A stretch of 32,396 bases of DNA from a virus: positions 1-32,396 of the IMG/VR virus record IMGVR_UViG_3300031951_000755, one strand, 5' to 3'. Shown here one piece after another: positions 1-5,635 of the stretch (the stretch's first letter is position 1; each line of letters begins with the position of its first letter). Both the position numbers and the translations under genes were made by a program. The notes below the pieces were generated by a model, which saw only the letters and a program-made list of their open reading frames with translations, was not told the origin of the DNA and did no database searches.

Positions 1-426
1 ACACTCAAGATGACTCGAAAACTAATGAAGAAAGGGATCACATCTAAGAAATTAGAGTTCCTTGCTAAGTGGCTAGGATGCACACCTAAGGATCATCACA
101 ATGAGTTTCCAGGTGGTAAGTTATGGGAAGAGTGCCTCAATGGTAACATGCGTGCCTGGGATGCTTGTGAGGCATACAATCGCCAAGATGTGGCCACGTT
201 GATCGAGTGTTTTTGGAAGCTAGTGAGATATGATGTTTCAATAAACTTTTCTATCTATGAGCATAAAAACAAGTGCATTTGTGGATCTGAGCATTTTATC
301 CGAGATGGTTATAAGGTAACTAACTCTAGCAAAAAGATGCGGTTTAGGTGTAGTGCATGTGGCAAAGTCTTTACTGCCAGGGTGGAGGAGCTTCCATCTA
401 AGTTAAAGCAGGGACTATTTCAATAA
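1..426 (+). CDS. RNase H-like 3'-5' exonuclease with C-terminal zinc ribbon (5' end outside window)
   Basis: The reading frame is open from base 1 (codons for T-L-K precede the first Met), so the gene begins upstream. The visible part resembles the C-terminal half of phage YprB/DnaQ-type RNase H-fold exonucleases: a TLKxxRK start, a SxKLEFLAKWLG helix, then a YNRQDV motif that supplies the last catalytic Asp of the YxxxD exo III site. It ends in a zinc ribbon with one CxC and one CxxC pair (CICGS and CSACG). In related phage proteins the zinc ribbon follows the nuclease directly, as here. The first catalytic acids must lie outside the window. A role in DNA or RNA processing during replication is inferred. 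Family assignment is from recalled motif similarity only. Confidence 0.8.
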   Translation, partial: TLKMTRKLMKKGITSKKLEFLAKWLGCTPKDHHNEFPGGKLWEECLNGNMRAWDACEAYNRQDVATLIECFWKLVRYDVSINFSIYEHKNKCICGSEHFIRDGYKVTNSSKKMRFRCSACGKVFTARVEELPSKLKQGLFQ

Positions 427-486
427 AAGTAAACAAGTCAGTCTTTTAATCCTTTATCACTTAAAATAAACCGATAAACTTTTAGT

Positions 487-801
487 ATGAGAAAGAAAAC
501 TTTTCCTAAAAAGATGGTTATCCTGGGCAGAAAATTCAAGATCTCTGTGGTCAATAAGACTAAGCTCTGCACTATCACCACACCAGATGCAGTGGCCTGC
601 GTGGACTTCTCAGATAATCATGTCTACATCTGGGATGAGTTAAGTGATGAGCAAAAGATGCTATCCCTCTTTCATGAGTTATCCCACATCTGCCATGTGA
701 CTGTAGGTCTGGATCAGGTTATCTCTGATGAGTTACAAGAGATCCTATGTGAGTCCATGGCCAATGCGTTTGGTGACATGCTCAAATCCTTCCATAAATG
801 A
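487..801 (+). CDS. ImmA/IrrE-like zinc metallopeptidase
   Basis: This 104-residue protein has an HExxH zinc site (HELSH, residues 63-67) in a hydrophobic helix, and a helix about 15 residues later carries acidic residues (E85, E89) that could give the third ligand. The N-terminal half is strand-rich. Size and layout fit the minimal ImmA/IrrE or related phage zincin domain. ImmA-type peptidases are known to cleave XRE repressors, and an XRE regulator lies three genes downstream (1283-1546) in the same direction, which suggests but does not prove a regulatory pair. No good ribosome binding site precedes the ATG. The next gene overlaps its stop by ATGA. Confidence 0.75.
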   Translation: MRKKTFPKKMVILGRKFKISVVNKTKLCTITTPDAVACVDFSDNHVYIWDELSDEQKMLSLFHELSHICHVTVGLDQVISDELQEILCESMANAFGDMLKSFHK

Positions 802-1049
802 CTGCTCAGGTGATCTTTCTTAACAGATGGTTAGACTGCCCCGATGAGAAGAAACGAGAGCATGCCATGATCCAGGCACTTATCCAGGAAGAAGTGGCAA
901 AATACCTATATGAGATCAGAAATTATAATGCCTTCCAAAAGGCAATCTCAAAGCAAAAATCCTATAATTTATTCAGGCAAAAACTCAGACTCATTGATGG
1001 TGGTGCAGAAAATTCACACCAGAAAAAAGATCCTTCACAAGATAATTAA
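798..1049 (+). CDS. hypothetical protein
   Basis: An 83-residue, mostly helical, charged protein without signal peptide or membrane segment. It starts at an ATGA overlap with the metallopeptidase gene, so it is probably translated by coupling to it. The last 15 residues are polar and Lys/Asp/Gln-rich, likely disordered. No family is recognised. Confidence 0.65.
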   Translation: MTAQVIFLNRWLDCPDEKKREHAMIQALIQEEVAKYLYEIRNYNAFQKAISKQKSYNLFRQKLRLIDGGAENSHQKKDPSQDN

Positions 1050-1077
1050 ATTTAGTCTATAGTCTTTTAAAAAGGAC

Positions 1078-1299
1078 ATGACTATGGAAGTTTCGCTAAG
1101 AAGAGATCCCTTCACTATTGATCTTTCAATAACTGCAAGGCAAGACTCAACAGTTTGTGTCTCACATCTAGAAATCCCAAACATAACAAATGGCAAGATT
1201 GAATTAAAAGACTTCTATAAGTTTATAGTGGATCTTGAGTTTGCACTTAATATGACAATCGAAAAAGCAGAAAGGACAAATTATGATCACCAGAGCTAA
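1078..1299 (+). CDS. hypothetical protein
   Basis: A 73-residue protein preceded by an AAAGGA ribosome binding site a few bases before the ATG. Alternating polar and hydrophobic residues suggest a small beta-rich fold with a C-terminal helix. Its 3' end overlaps the XRE regulator gene by 17 bases. Function unknown. Confidence 0.6.
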   Translation: MTMEVSLRRDPFTIDLSITARQDSTVCVSHLEIPNITNGKIELKDFYKFIVDLEFALNMTIEKAERTNYDHQS

Positions 1300-1546
1300 T
1301 AAGATGGCATCACTCATTAAGGCCAGAAGAAATGAATTAAAGATTTCACAGATTGAGTTAGGCAGGCAGTTAGGATGGACATCATCCAAGGGGCAGGTGG
1401 TGTCTAATGTTGAGAGAGGTCTGCAACAGATCCCATCAAGTCACCTTAATAGATTGTCAGTCATCCTGGTTATCCCAAGAGAGCAGATCATTGAAGCATA
1501 CATAGAAGACTTTAAGGACTCACTTTATAAGGAGCTAAACAAATGA
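1283..1546 (+). CDS. XRE/Cro-type helix-turn-helix regulator
   Basis: An 87-residue protein with one lambda-repressor-like HTH domain: LIKARRNELKISQIELGRQ at about residues 10-28, a VSNVERG recognition region near residues 41-47, and a closing helix with LNRLSVIL. No second domain is present, so it is of Cro/small-repressor size. The start at 1283 is preferred over the Met at 1304 because AAAGGA lies at good spacing. It overlaps the preceding gene by 17 bases and the next by ATGA. It may control early or late transcription, or be the partner of the ImmA/IrrE-like peptidase upstream. Its operator is not identified. Confidence 0.85.
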   Translation: MITRANKMASLIKARRNELKISQIELGRQLGWTSSKGQVVSNVERGLQQIPSSHLNRLSVILVIPREQIIEAYIEDFKDSLYKELNK

Positions 1547-1770
1547 TTGCAGAGATTAAATTTGTTTTGCCAGATGAGGCAGATGATTGTGAGGCATGCA
1601 TGAAAGGTGCAAGATATAAACGCATGATTGATGAGCTTTATGAAGATGTGTTTAGACCACACATTAAGTATGAAAAGCCAATCATAGGAGATGACCTTAG
1701 AGGAAGGGATCTGGATGTCATTGCAGAGATCTGGAATAAATGCAAAGAACATTTTGAGGTGGAAGGATGA
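1543..1770 (+). CDS. small phage protein of an early operon
   Basis: A 75-residue acidic protein beginning with a strand (MIAEIKFVLPDEADD) and then helices. It resembles a recurrent family of small phage proteins that open with a short strand and the xxLPEDxD turn, whose function is unknown. It is coupled at both ends by ATGA overlaps, so it sits inside one translation unit. Confidence 0.65.
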   Translation: MIAEIKFVLPDEADDCEACMKGARYKRMIDELYEDVFRPHIKYEKPIIGDDLRGRDLDVIAEIWNKCKEHFEVEG

Positions 1771-1952
1771 AAGATAAAGACAAAGACACAATAGAGCAAT
1801 TTAAACTTATTTATGATTGTCTTGAAGGCATTTCTGCTATTACCGATAATAGATTAGAAATCTATAACTCGGTAATAAATTGCTTAATTCTAGAAGCTAA
1901 ATTTTTAGTCGAGCAAGGTATAAGAGAGCTTGATAAAAGGAAGTCCAAATGA
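1767..1952 (+). CDS. hypothetical protein
   Basis: A 61-residue protein, almost wholly alpha-helical by eye, with a Lys/Asp-rich N-terminus and a basic end. It is coupled by ATGA overlaps to both neighbours, which is the main evidence that it is a gene. No domain is recognised. Confidence 0.6.
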   Translation: MKDKDKDTIEQFKLIYDCLEGISAITDNRLEIYNSVINCLILEAKFLVEQGIRELDKRKSK

Positions 1953-2257
1953 ACGACAAAGACAAAGAAGCGTTTGAGGAGTGGGTGAAATACAATGTGT
2001 CTATTGCTCTTAGAGATCGGTATGGCCTAGCTTTAATTCATACATGGCAAGCCGCTTGTGAGTATAAGGAAACTGAAAACAAAAAGCTACGTGAGGCTTT
2101 AGAGGATTTTATTTTAGAAAGTGAGCATGAACCAAGTTGTAAATATACAGAAGCATTTGGATTTCGAGAGGACTGTAAGTGCATGGATAGAAGGTATTAT
2201 AATAGGGATGAATGTATTACTAGAGCTAGTGAAGCACTAAAAGAAATAAAGGAATAA
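1949..2257 (+). CDS. hypothetical protein
   Basis: A 102-residue protein opening with MNDKDKEAFEEWVKYN, then a helix with a TWQAACEYKE segment. This layout is common in small phage proteins of unknown function from early operons. The second half has three cysteines near a histidine (HEPSCKY, DCKCMD), which might bind metal. ATGA-coupled to the gene before it, and followed one base later by a 52-residue ORF. Confidence 0.65.
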   Translation: MNDKDKEAFEEWVKYNVSIALRDRYGLALIHTWQAACEYKETENKKLREALEDFILESEHEPSCKYTEAFGFREDCKCMDRRYYNRDECITRASEALKEIKE

Positions 2258-2258
2258 A

Positions 2259-2417
2259 ATGATCTATTTTCATAAATTTTTACACATCATAATTATAGTA
2301 AACTGGAAAAATAGTTTTGGAGTTCACGTAACATTTGAAGATGGTTATGGAATTGTTTTTAGCAAAGAACAGTGGAATATAATATCAAGTATGTATGAAT
2401 TTATCGGGGAAATTTAA
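2259..2417 (+). CDS. small hypothetical protein (52 aa)
   Basis: The ATG at 2259 follows AAAGGAATAAA, the same leader that precedes the next gene at 2436, so the ribosome binding site is convincing. The product begins MIYFHKFLHIIIIVNW, then a strand-rich polar half with FEDGYGIVFS, and ends at TAA 2415-2417. No membrane segment long enough to be certain, and no family recognised. It fills the gap between two coupled genes. Confidence 0.55.
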   Translation: MIYFHKFLHIIIIVNWKNSFGVHVTFEDGYGIVFSKEQWNIISSMYEFIGEI

Positions 2418-2435
2418 ATAATATAAAGGAATAAA

Positions 2436-2642
2436 ATGAAAGTTATATATAAAGAACAGATTTTAGAAAAGATTTTAGCAGAAAAGAAAAAGGCAGATGT
2501 CTTTGGGTGGGAAATTGAAAAAATAATCTTAACTAAATTAGAGTCAGATTTACTTTTTATGCAAAATCCAGAGATTGCACCACCTGGAATAGTGGGCAGT
2601 ATTTATGGCATAAAAATTGAGATAAAGGATCAACATGATTAA
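2436..2642 (+). CDS. hypothetical protein
   Basis: A 68-residue protein with an N-terminal charged helix and a C-terminal GSIYGIKIEI strand pair, a pattern seen in several small phage proteins of unknown role. The ribosome binding site AAAGGA is at good spacing. It overlaps the next gene by 8 bases. Confidence 0.6.
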   Translation: MKVIYKEQILEKILAEKKKADVFGWEIEKIILTKLESDLLFMQNPEIAPPGIVGSIYGIKIEIKDQHD

Positions 2643-2841
2643 ACATGATAGGTGTGCAGAGTTTGAAAAAAGGATCTTAGAGCTTGAGAATAAGCTTATA
2701 GACTTTGAGTCAGACTGGGTTAAGATGAGGGATGTTTCTGATAAGGTCCATGATGAAAATAAAAAGTTAAGAGAGGAAAACATCATCCTTAGGGCAGAGC
2801 TTGATGACACCAGGAAGCAGTTAGAAAGGGTATTAGTTTAA
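2635..2841 (+). CDS. small coiled-coil protein
   Basis: A 68-residue protein that is one long predicted coiled coil: regularly spaced Leu/Ile from about residue 12 to the end, with ENKLIDFE, ENKKLREEN and LRAELDDTRKQLE segments. No signal or membrane segment. It lies between a hypothetical gene and the HNH nuclease gene, joined to the latter by TAATG. It probably works as an oligomer, but its partner is unknown. Confidence 0.6.
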   Translation: MIKHDRCAEFEKRILELENKLIDFESDWVKMRDVSDKVHDENKKLREENIILRAELDDTRKQLERVLV

Positions 2842-3128
2842 TGAGTTTTGAAAGTGATAAACCATGCATCATATGTGGTCAAAATCAACCCAAAATGGTG
2901 ACATATCACCACATCTATAGAAGAAAGACTTATCCTGAGCATGAGTGGAAGACCTGGAATTTGATGCCTCTCTGCTTAAAACATCACAATGAAATCCATT
3001 CAACATCTAACAGACTGTTTGCATCCAAACATAGACAGGCCCAAAAGTGGTTTGATGATAATGGTTGGGAAGTTAAACTATCAGGACAATATTTCCATCC
3101 TATAGATTTAGATGAAAATGATAGTTAA
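2841..3128 (+). CDS. HNH endonuclease
   Basis: A 95-residue HNH-fold protein. It shows a CxxC knuckle (CIICG), then HHIYRRKTYP with the first catalytic His, WNLMPLC with the central Asn, and HHNEIH with the last metal ligands. It is short and free-standing, with no DNA-binding extension typical of homing enzymes. Many cos-packaging phages carry a small HNH gene beside the terminase, where it assists terminase cutting. Here the terminase genes begin about 740 bases downstream, so that role is plausible. Its stop overlaps the stop of the convergent gene at 3125-3352. Confidence 0.85.
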   Translation: MSFESDKPCIICGQNQPKMVTYHHIYRRKTYPEHEWKTWNLMPLCLKHHNEIHSTSNRLFASKHRQAQKWFDDNGWEVKLSGQYFHPIDLDENDS

Positions 3129-3352
3129 TATCCTATACGGCAAGGGCTTTGCTCATCAGTGTAAATAATCTCAGTGGGTGGGATATTGTCGGGTGTGCCT
3201 AATTCCCAGTGGTAGATCTCTGCATCAGTCTCAACATATTCAATCTCATCAGTTTCTTCCTCAAGACTCCAATCCTTAAACATGGCCTCTAATAAGACAT
3301 CCTGGGCGATTGAATTAAAAGGGAGTAACAAAATAAAGATTAAGACTCTCAT
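3125..3352 (-). CDS. small exported acidic protein (moron-like)
   Basis: A 75-residue protein on the opposite strand to all genes around it. It has a Sec signal peptide: MR, a hydrophobic core (VLIFILLLPF), then SIAQ before a likely cleavage near residue 17. The mature part is about 58 residues, strongly acidic, Trp- and Pro-containing, with one Cys near the C-terminus. No ribosome binding site is visible. A promoter (3358-3387) ends 5 bases before the ATG, so the mRNA may be leaderless. It is divergent from the lipoprotein at 3434-3616. Independent promoter, reverse strand and export signal make it look like a lysogenic-conversion or exclusion gene. No homologue is recognised. Confidence 0.6.
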   Translation of the reverse strand: MRVLIFILLLPFNSIAQDVLLEAMFKDWSLEEETDEIEYVETDAEIYHWELGTPDNIPPTEIIYTDEQSPCRIGY

Positions 3353-3357
3353 GATTA

Positions 3358-3387
3358 ATGATAGTAAGTCTTTGGATTGATTGTAAA
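3358..3387 (-). promoter_or_regulatory. sigma70-type promoter for the exported protein
   Basis: Read leftward: TTTACA (3387-3382), an 18-base spacer, then TATCAT (3363-3358). Five of six bases match consensus in each box. Only 5 bases separate the -10 box from the ATG at 3352-3350, so the transcript would begin at or next to the start codon. Confidence 0.5.
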
Positions 3388-3398
3388 TGCCGATTAAT

Positions 3399-3418
3399 TT
3401 TACCCTAAGTTTACCCTA
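3399..3418 (+). repeat. direct repeat TTTACCCTA, possible operator
   Basis: TTTACCCTA occurs at 3399-3407 and again at 3410-3418, an 11-base period close to one helical turn. The repeats cover the -35 box and most of the spacer of the rightward promoter. A repressor binding there on one face of the helix would block that promoter and probably the adjacent divergent one. Confidence 0.45.
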
Positions 3419-3427
3419 TGCTATAAT
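3399..3427 (+). promoter_or_regulatory. sigma70-type promoter for the lipoprotein gene
   Basis: TTTACC (3399-3404), a 17-base spacer, and a perfect TATAAT (3422-3427). The ATG at 3434 is 6 bases after the -10 box, so the first transcribed base should be at or beside the start codon. The -35 box faces that of the leftward promoter with 11 bases between them. Confidence 0.65.
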
Positions 3428-3433
3428 GGGGAT

Positions 3434-3616
3434 ATGAAAATCTTTATCCTGCTATTATTAGTCTCTTGCGGTAAACCTACGGAAAAATGCATATCTGGGA
3501 CCGAAAAGATCTTTCTTTGCAAAGCAGAGGTCGCTTCAAATTTCTATCCATCATCTGCACCACAGACTGAATTAGACAGATGTCAGGTCACTTATGTGCC
3601 AAATGCCTGTTATTAG
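3434..3616 (+). CDS. small cysteine-rich lipoprotein
   Basis: A 60-residue prolipoprotein: MK, a hydrophobic core of eight residues, then lipobox LVSC with Cys12 as the lipidated residue. The mature part is 49 residues with four further cysteines (19, 29, 50, 59), enough for two disulfides in the periplasm or at the surface. Residue +2 after Cys is Gly, not Asp, which in enteric rules favours outer-membrane delivery. It has its own strong promoter and no leader. Small phage lipoproteins such as T5 Llp and phi80 Cor block receptors against superinfection. A similar job here is inference from size, export and independent expression, not from homology. Confidence 0.7.
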   Translation: MKIFILLLLVSCGKPTEKCISGTEKIFLCKAEVASNFYPSSAPQTELDRCQVTYVPNACY

Positions 3617-3646
3617 TTGACACATCTTAACACATCAAAATAAGAT
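3617..3646 (+). promoter_or_regulatory. candidate promoter for the packaging/structural operon
   Basis: A perfect TTGACA (3617-3622), 18-base spacer and TAAGAT (3641-3646, four of six). It lies directly after the lipoprotein stop and upstream of the first gene of the terminase operon. A second TTGACA at 3654-3659 has no good -10 partner. Confidence 0.5.
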
Positions 3647-3696
3647 CAAATTATTGACATGCGTGAGGCATATCAAAGCATTAGACGGAGGTCTAT

Positions 3697-3873
3697 GTGG
3701 AAATAGGGGCAATCAATGCCATCTTAAGCTCTATTAAAACTAGAGTAGATGGATCAGTCACAATCAATCTTGAGGTCAATCCAACAGAGATTGAGGTCAT
3801 CAATAAATTAATGCAGTCTTATTTGCTTAATCAAAAGCTTTTCACTGTTGCATTTGTGAAGGTGGATGAATGA
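3697..3873 (+). CDS. small protein preceding terminase (58 aa, GTG start)
   Basis: A very strong GGAGGT (3687-3692) sits 4 bases before GTG 3697. The overlapping ATG at 3695 stops after three codons, so GTG is the start. The product is a small alpha/beta protein with the segments TRVDGSVTINLEV and LLNQKLFTVAFVKVDE. It is coupled by ATGA to the terminase small-subunit gene. The best ribosome binding site of the region suggests it is well translated. Function unknown. Confidence 0.6.
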   Translation: MEIGAINAILSSIKTRVDGSVTINLEVNPTEIEVINKLMQSYLLNQKLFTVAFVKVDE

Positions 3874-4253
3874 GGCAAGTGGGAAGACCAAGCACTTACA
3901 CTGAAGACATGCCAGAGAAGATGATGAAATGGTTCAATAGGCCAATTGCCACTTACTCTGGGCACAAGACCATAATCACAAAGTTTCCTACTTTTGAAAG
4001 GTTTGCATTAGAGCATGGTGTGCATCACCAAACTTTGCTTAATTGGTGTGATAAACATCCAGAATTTTTAGAGGCATATAACATTTGTAAGGGGATCCAG
4101 AAAGATTTGCTCATTGAAGGTGGACTATCTGGGATCTACAAAGAAAGATTTGCCATGTTTCTAAGTGTGAATGTCTCAGACTTAAAAGATAAAGTAGAGC
4201 AGACAATAGATCAAAAAGTGGTGCAAGTTTCATTGAACTACAAAGATGAATAA
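3870..4253 (+). CDS. terS: terminase small subunit
   Basis: A 127-residue DNA-packaging protein. The opening GRPSTYTEDM and the helix-turn-helix region around FERFALEHGVHHQTLLNWC (about residues 46-64) are typical of small terminases that bind the packaging site. HPEFLEAYNICKGIQKDLL forms the oligomerisation helix. It is ATGA-coupled to the gene before and TAATG-coupled to the large subunit, the usual order and spacing. Confidence 0.88.
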   Translation: MRQVGRPSTYTEDMPEKMMKWFNRPIATYSGHKTIITKFPTFERFALEHGVHHQTLLNWCDKHPEFLEAYNICKGIQKDLLIEGGLSGIYKERFAMFLSVNVSDLKDKVEQTIDQKVVQVSLNYKDE

Positions 4254-5599
4254 TGTCCACACCTACACTGCAAGAGTTTAACCCTAAGCTTATTCCCTGG
4301 CAGTATAAGGCAATCAAAGAGATCAACAGTTTTGACTACTCAACAGGGATCAATGAGATCTTATTCTCTGGATCTGTTGGATCTGCCAAGTCAATCAATG
4401 GTGCTCACATCCTGGCAAGGCACTTAATAGAAAACCCAAACTCAAGAGCGTTAGTTGTGAGGAGAGCTTTAAAGGATCTTAAGAGGACCTTTTGGCAATT
4501 GTTTCTCAAGCACCTATCAGACACACCTGAGCTTATAAAATCCTACAATAAATCAGAGATGAAGATCACTCTAGTCAATGGCAGTGAGTGCATTGGTGAC
4601 AGCTATGATGACATGAACCTGGAAAAGTTTAGATCACTTGAGTTATCTATGGCACTTATCGAGGAAGCTACAGAGTCAGAAAGAGAGCTTTATGATGCTA
4701 TCAAGATGAGAGTAGGGCGATTGCCTGCAATCAAGCAAAACATCATCCTCGCAATAACTAACCCAGACTCACCTTCACACTATCTCTATAACTACTTTAT
4801 AGAATCCCAGTCACACAATAGAAAGGTGGTATACTCACTTACTGAGCAAAATCCTTTCTTGCCACCATGGTATGTGCAGAATCTAAAGAATGATCTGGAT
4901 CCTAAGATGGCCTTAAGGATGCTTGAGGGGAAATGGATTGAGATAGCTGAGGAAGTGATCTACTGGAATTTTGACATGCAAAGAAACTATAAGGATCATA
5001 GCTATCAGTTTGATCCAAGGTTTCCAATAGACTTCATGCATGACTTTAACATCGGGCACAATAAACCAATGTCTATGGCAGTGGGACAGTTTATCAATGG
5101 GACCTATCATGTAGCCAAGACCATCTTAATTGAAGGTGCCTCAACATCAAACATCATGGATGAGCTAGCAGACACAGGGATCCTTGATCTACAATGTCCA
5201 AGCTTCAGAGTCTTTGGTGATGCCACAGGGAAACATAAGGACACAAGAAACTTTAGATCAGACTATGACATCATAAAGCAGTGTTTGATGAGTCACAGAA
5301 GAAAAGACAATAGGCCAATGAATGTGGTCTTTGAAGTACCTACGGCAAACCCACACATAAGGGAAAGACATAACTTAATGAACGCTCTTTTCCTCAATGC
5401 CAATAATCAAACCAGGTTCTACATCTACAAAGATGCCTTTGATGCCACAAAAGGTTTTAGACTTACAAAGTATAAGCAAGGTGCAAGACTGGTAGAGGAT
5501 GACTCTACTCCAAAAGAGCAACATGTGACTACTGCAGTTGGTTATTGGTGTTATAGACTTGAGACAATCAAACCGATCAAGAAAGTTGTCATTAGTTAA
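4253..5599 (+). CDS. terL: terminase large subunit
   Basis: A 448-residue packaging ATPase-nuclease of normal length. Walker A is GSVGSAKS (40-47), with Ala replacing the usual Gly before Lys. Walker B with catalytic Glu is ALIEEATE (134-141), and a TNPDSP coupling motif is at about 169-174. The nuclease half has HDFNIG (Asp264) and FGDATG (Asp323). At the place where many family members carry a third acid (HxxDAxxY), this protein reads HVTTAVGY (424-431), and two Asp at 416-417 are nearby. It translocates DNA through the portal encoded next and cuts it. Start is TAATG-coupled to the small subunit. Confidence 0.93.
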   Translation: MSTPTLQEFNPKLIPWQYKAIKEINSFDYSTGINEILFSGSVGSAKSINGAHILARHLIENPNSRALVVRRALKDLKRTFWQLFLKHLSDTPELIKSYNKSEMKITLVNGSECIGDSYDDMNLEKFRSLELSMALIEEATESERELYDAIKMRVGRLPAIKQNIILAITNPDSPSHYLYNYFIESQSHNRKVVYSLTEQNPFLPPWYVQNLKNDLDPKMALRMLEGKWIEIAEEVIYWNFDMQRNYKDHSYQFDPRFPIDFMHDFNIGHNKPMSMAVGQFINGTYHVAKTILIEGASTSNIMDELADTGILDLQCPSFRVFGDATGKHKDTRNFRSDYDIIKQCLMSHRRKDNRPMNVVFEVPTANPHIRERHNLMNALFLNANNQTRFYIYKDAFDATKGFRLTKYKQGARLVEDDSTPKEQHVTTAVGYWCYRLETIKPIKKVVIS

Positions 5600-5635
5600 A
5601 TTCCTGCCTACAATTAAACACATCAAGGGTGGATC

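Noticed and set aside
3654-3682. Second TTGACA considered as a promoter
   Set aside because: No -10 box within 16-19 bases matches better than three positions; the TTGACA at 3617 is the better candidate.
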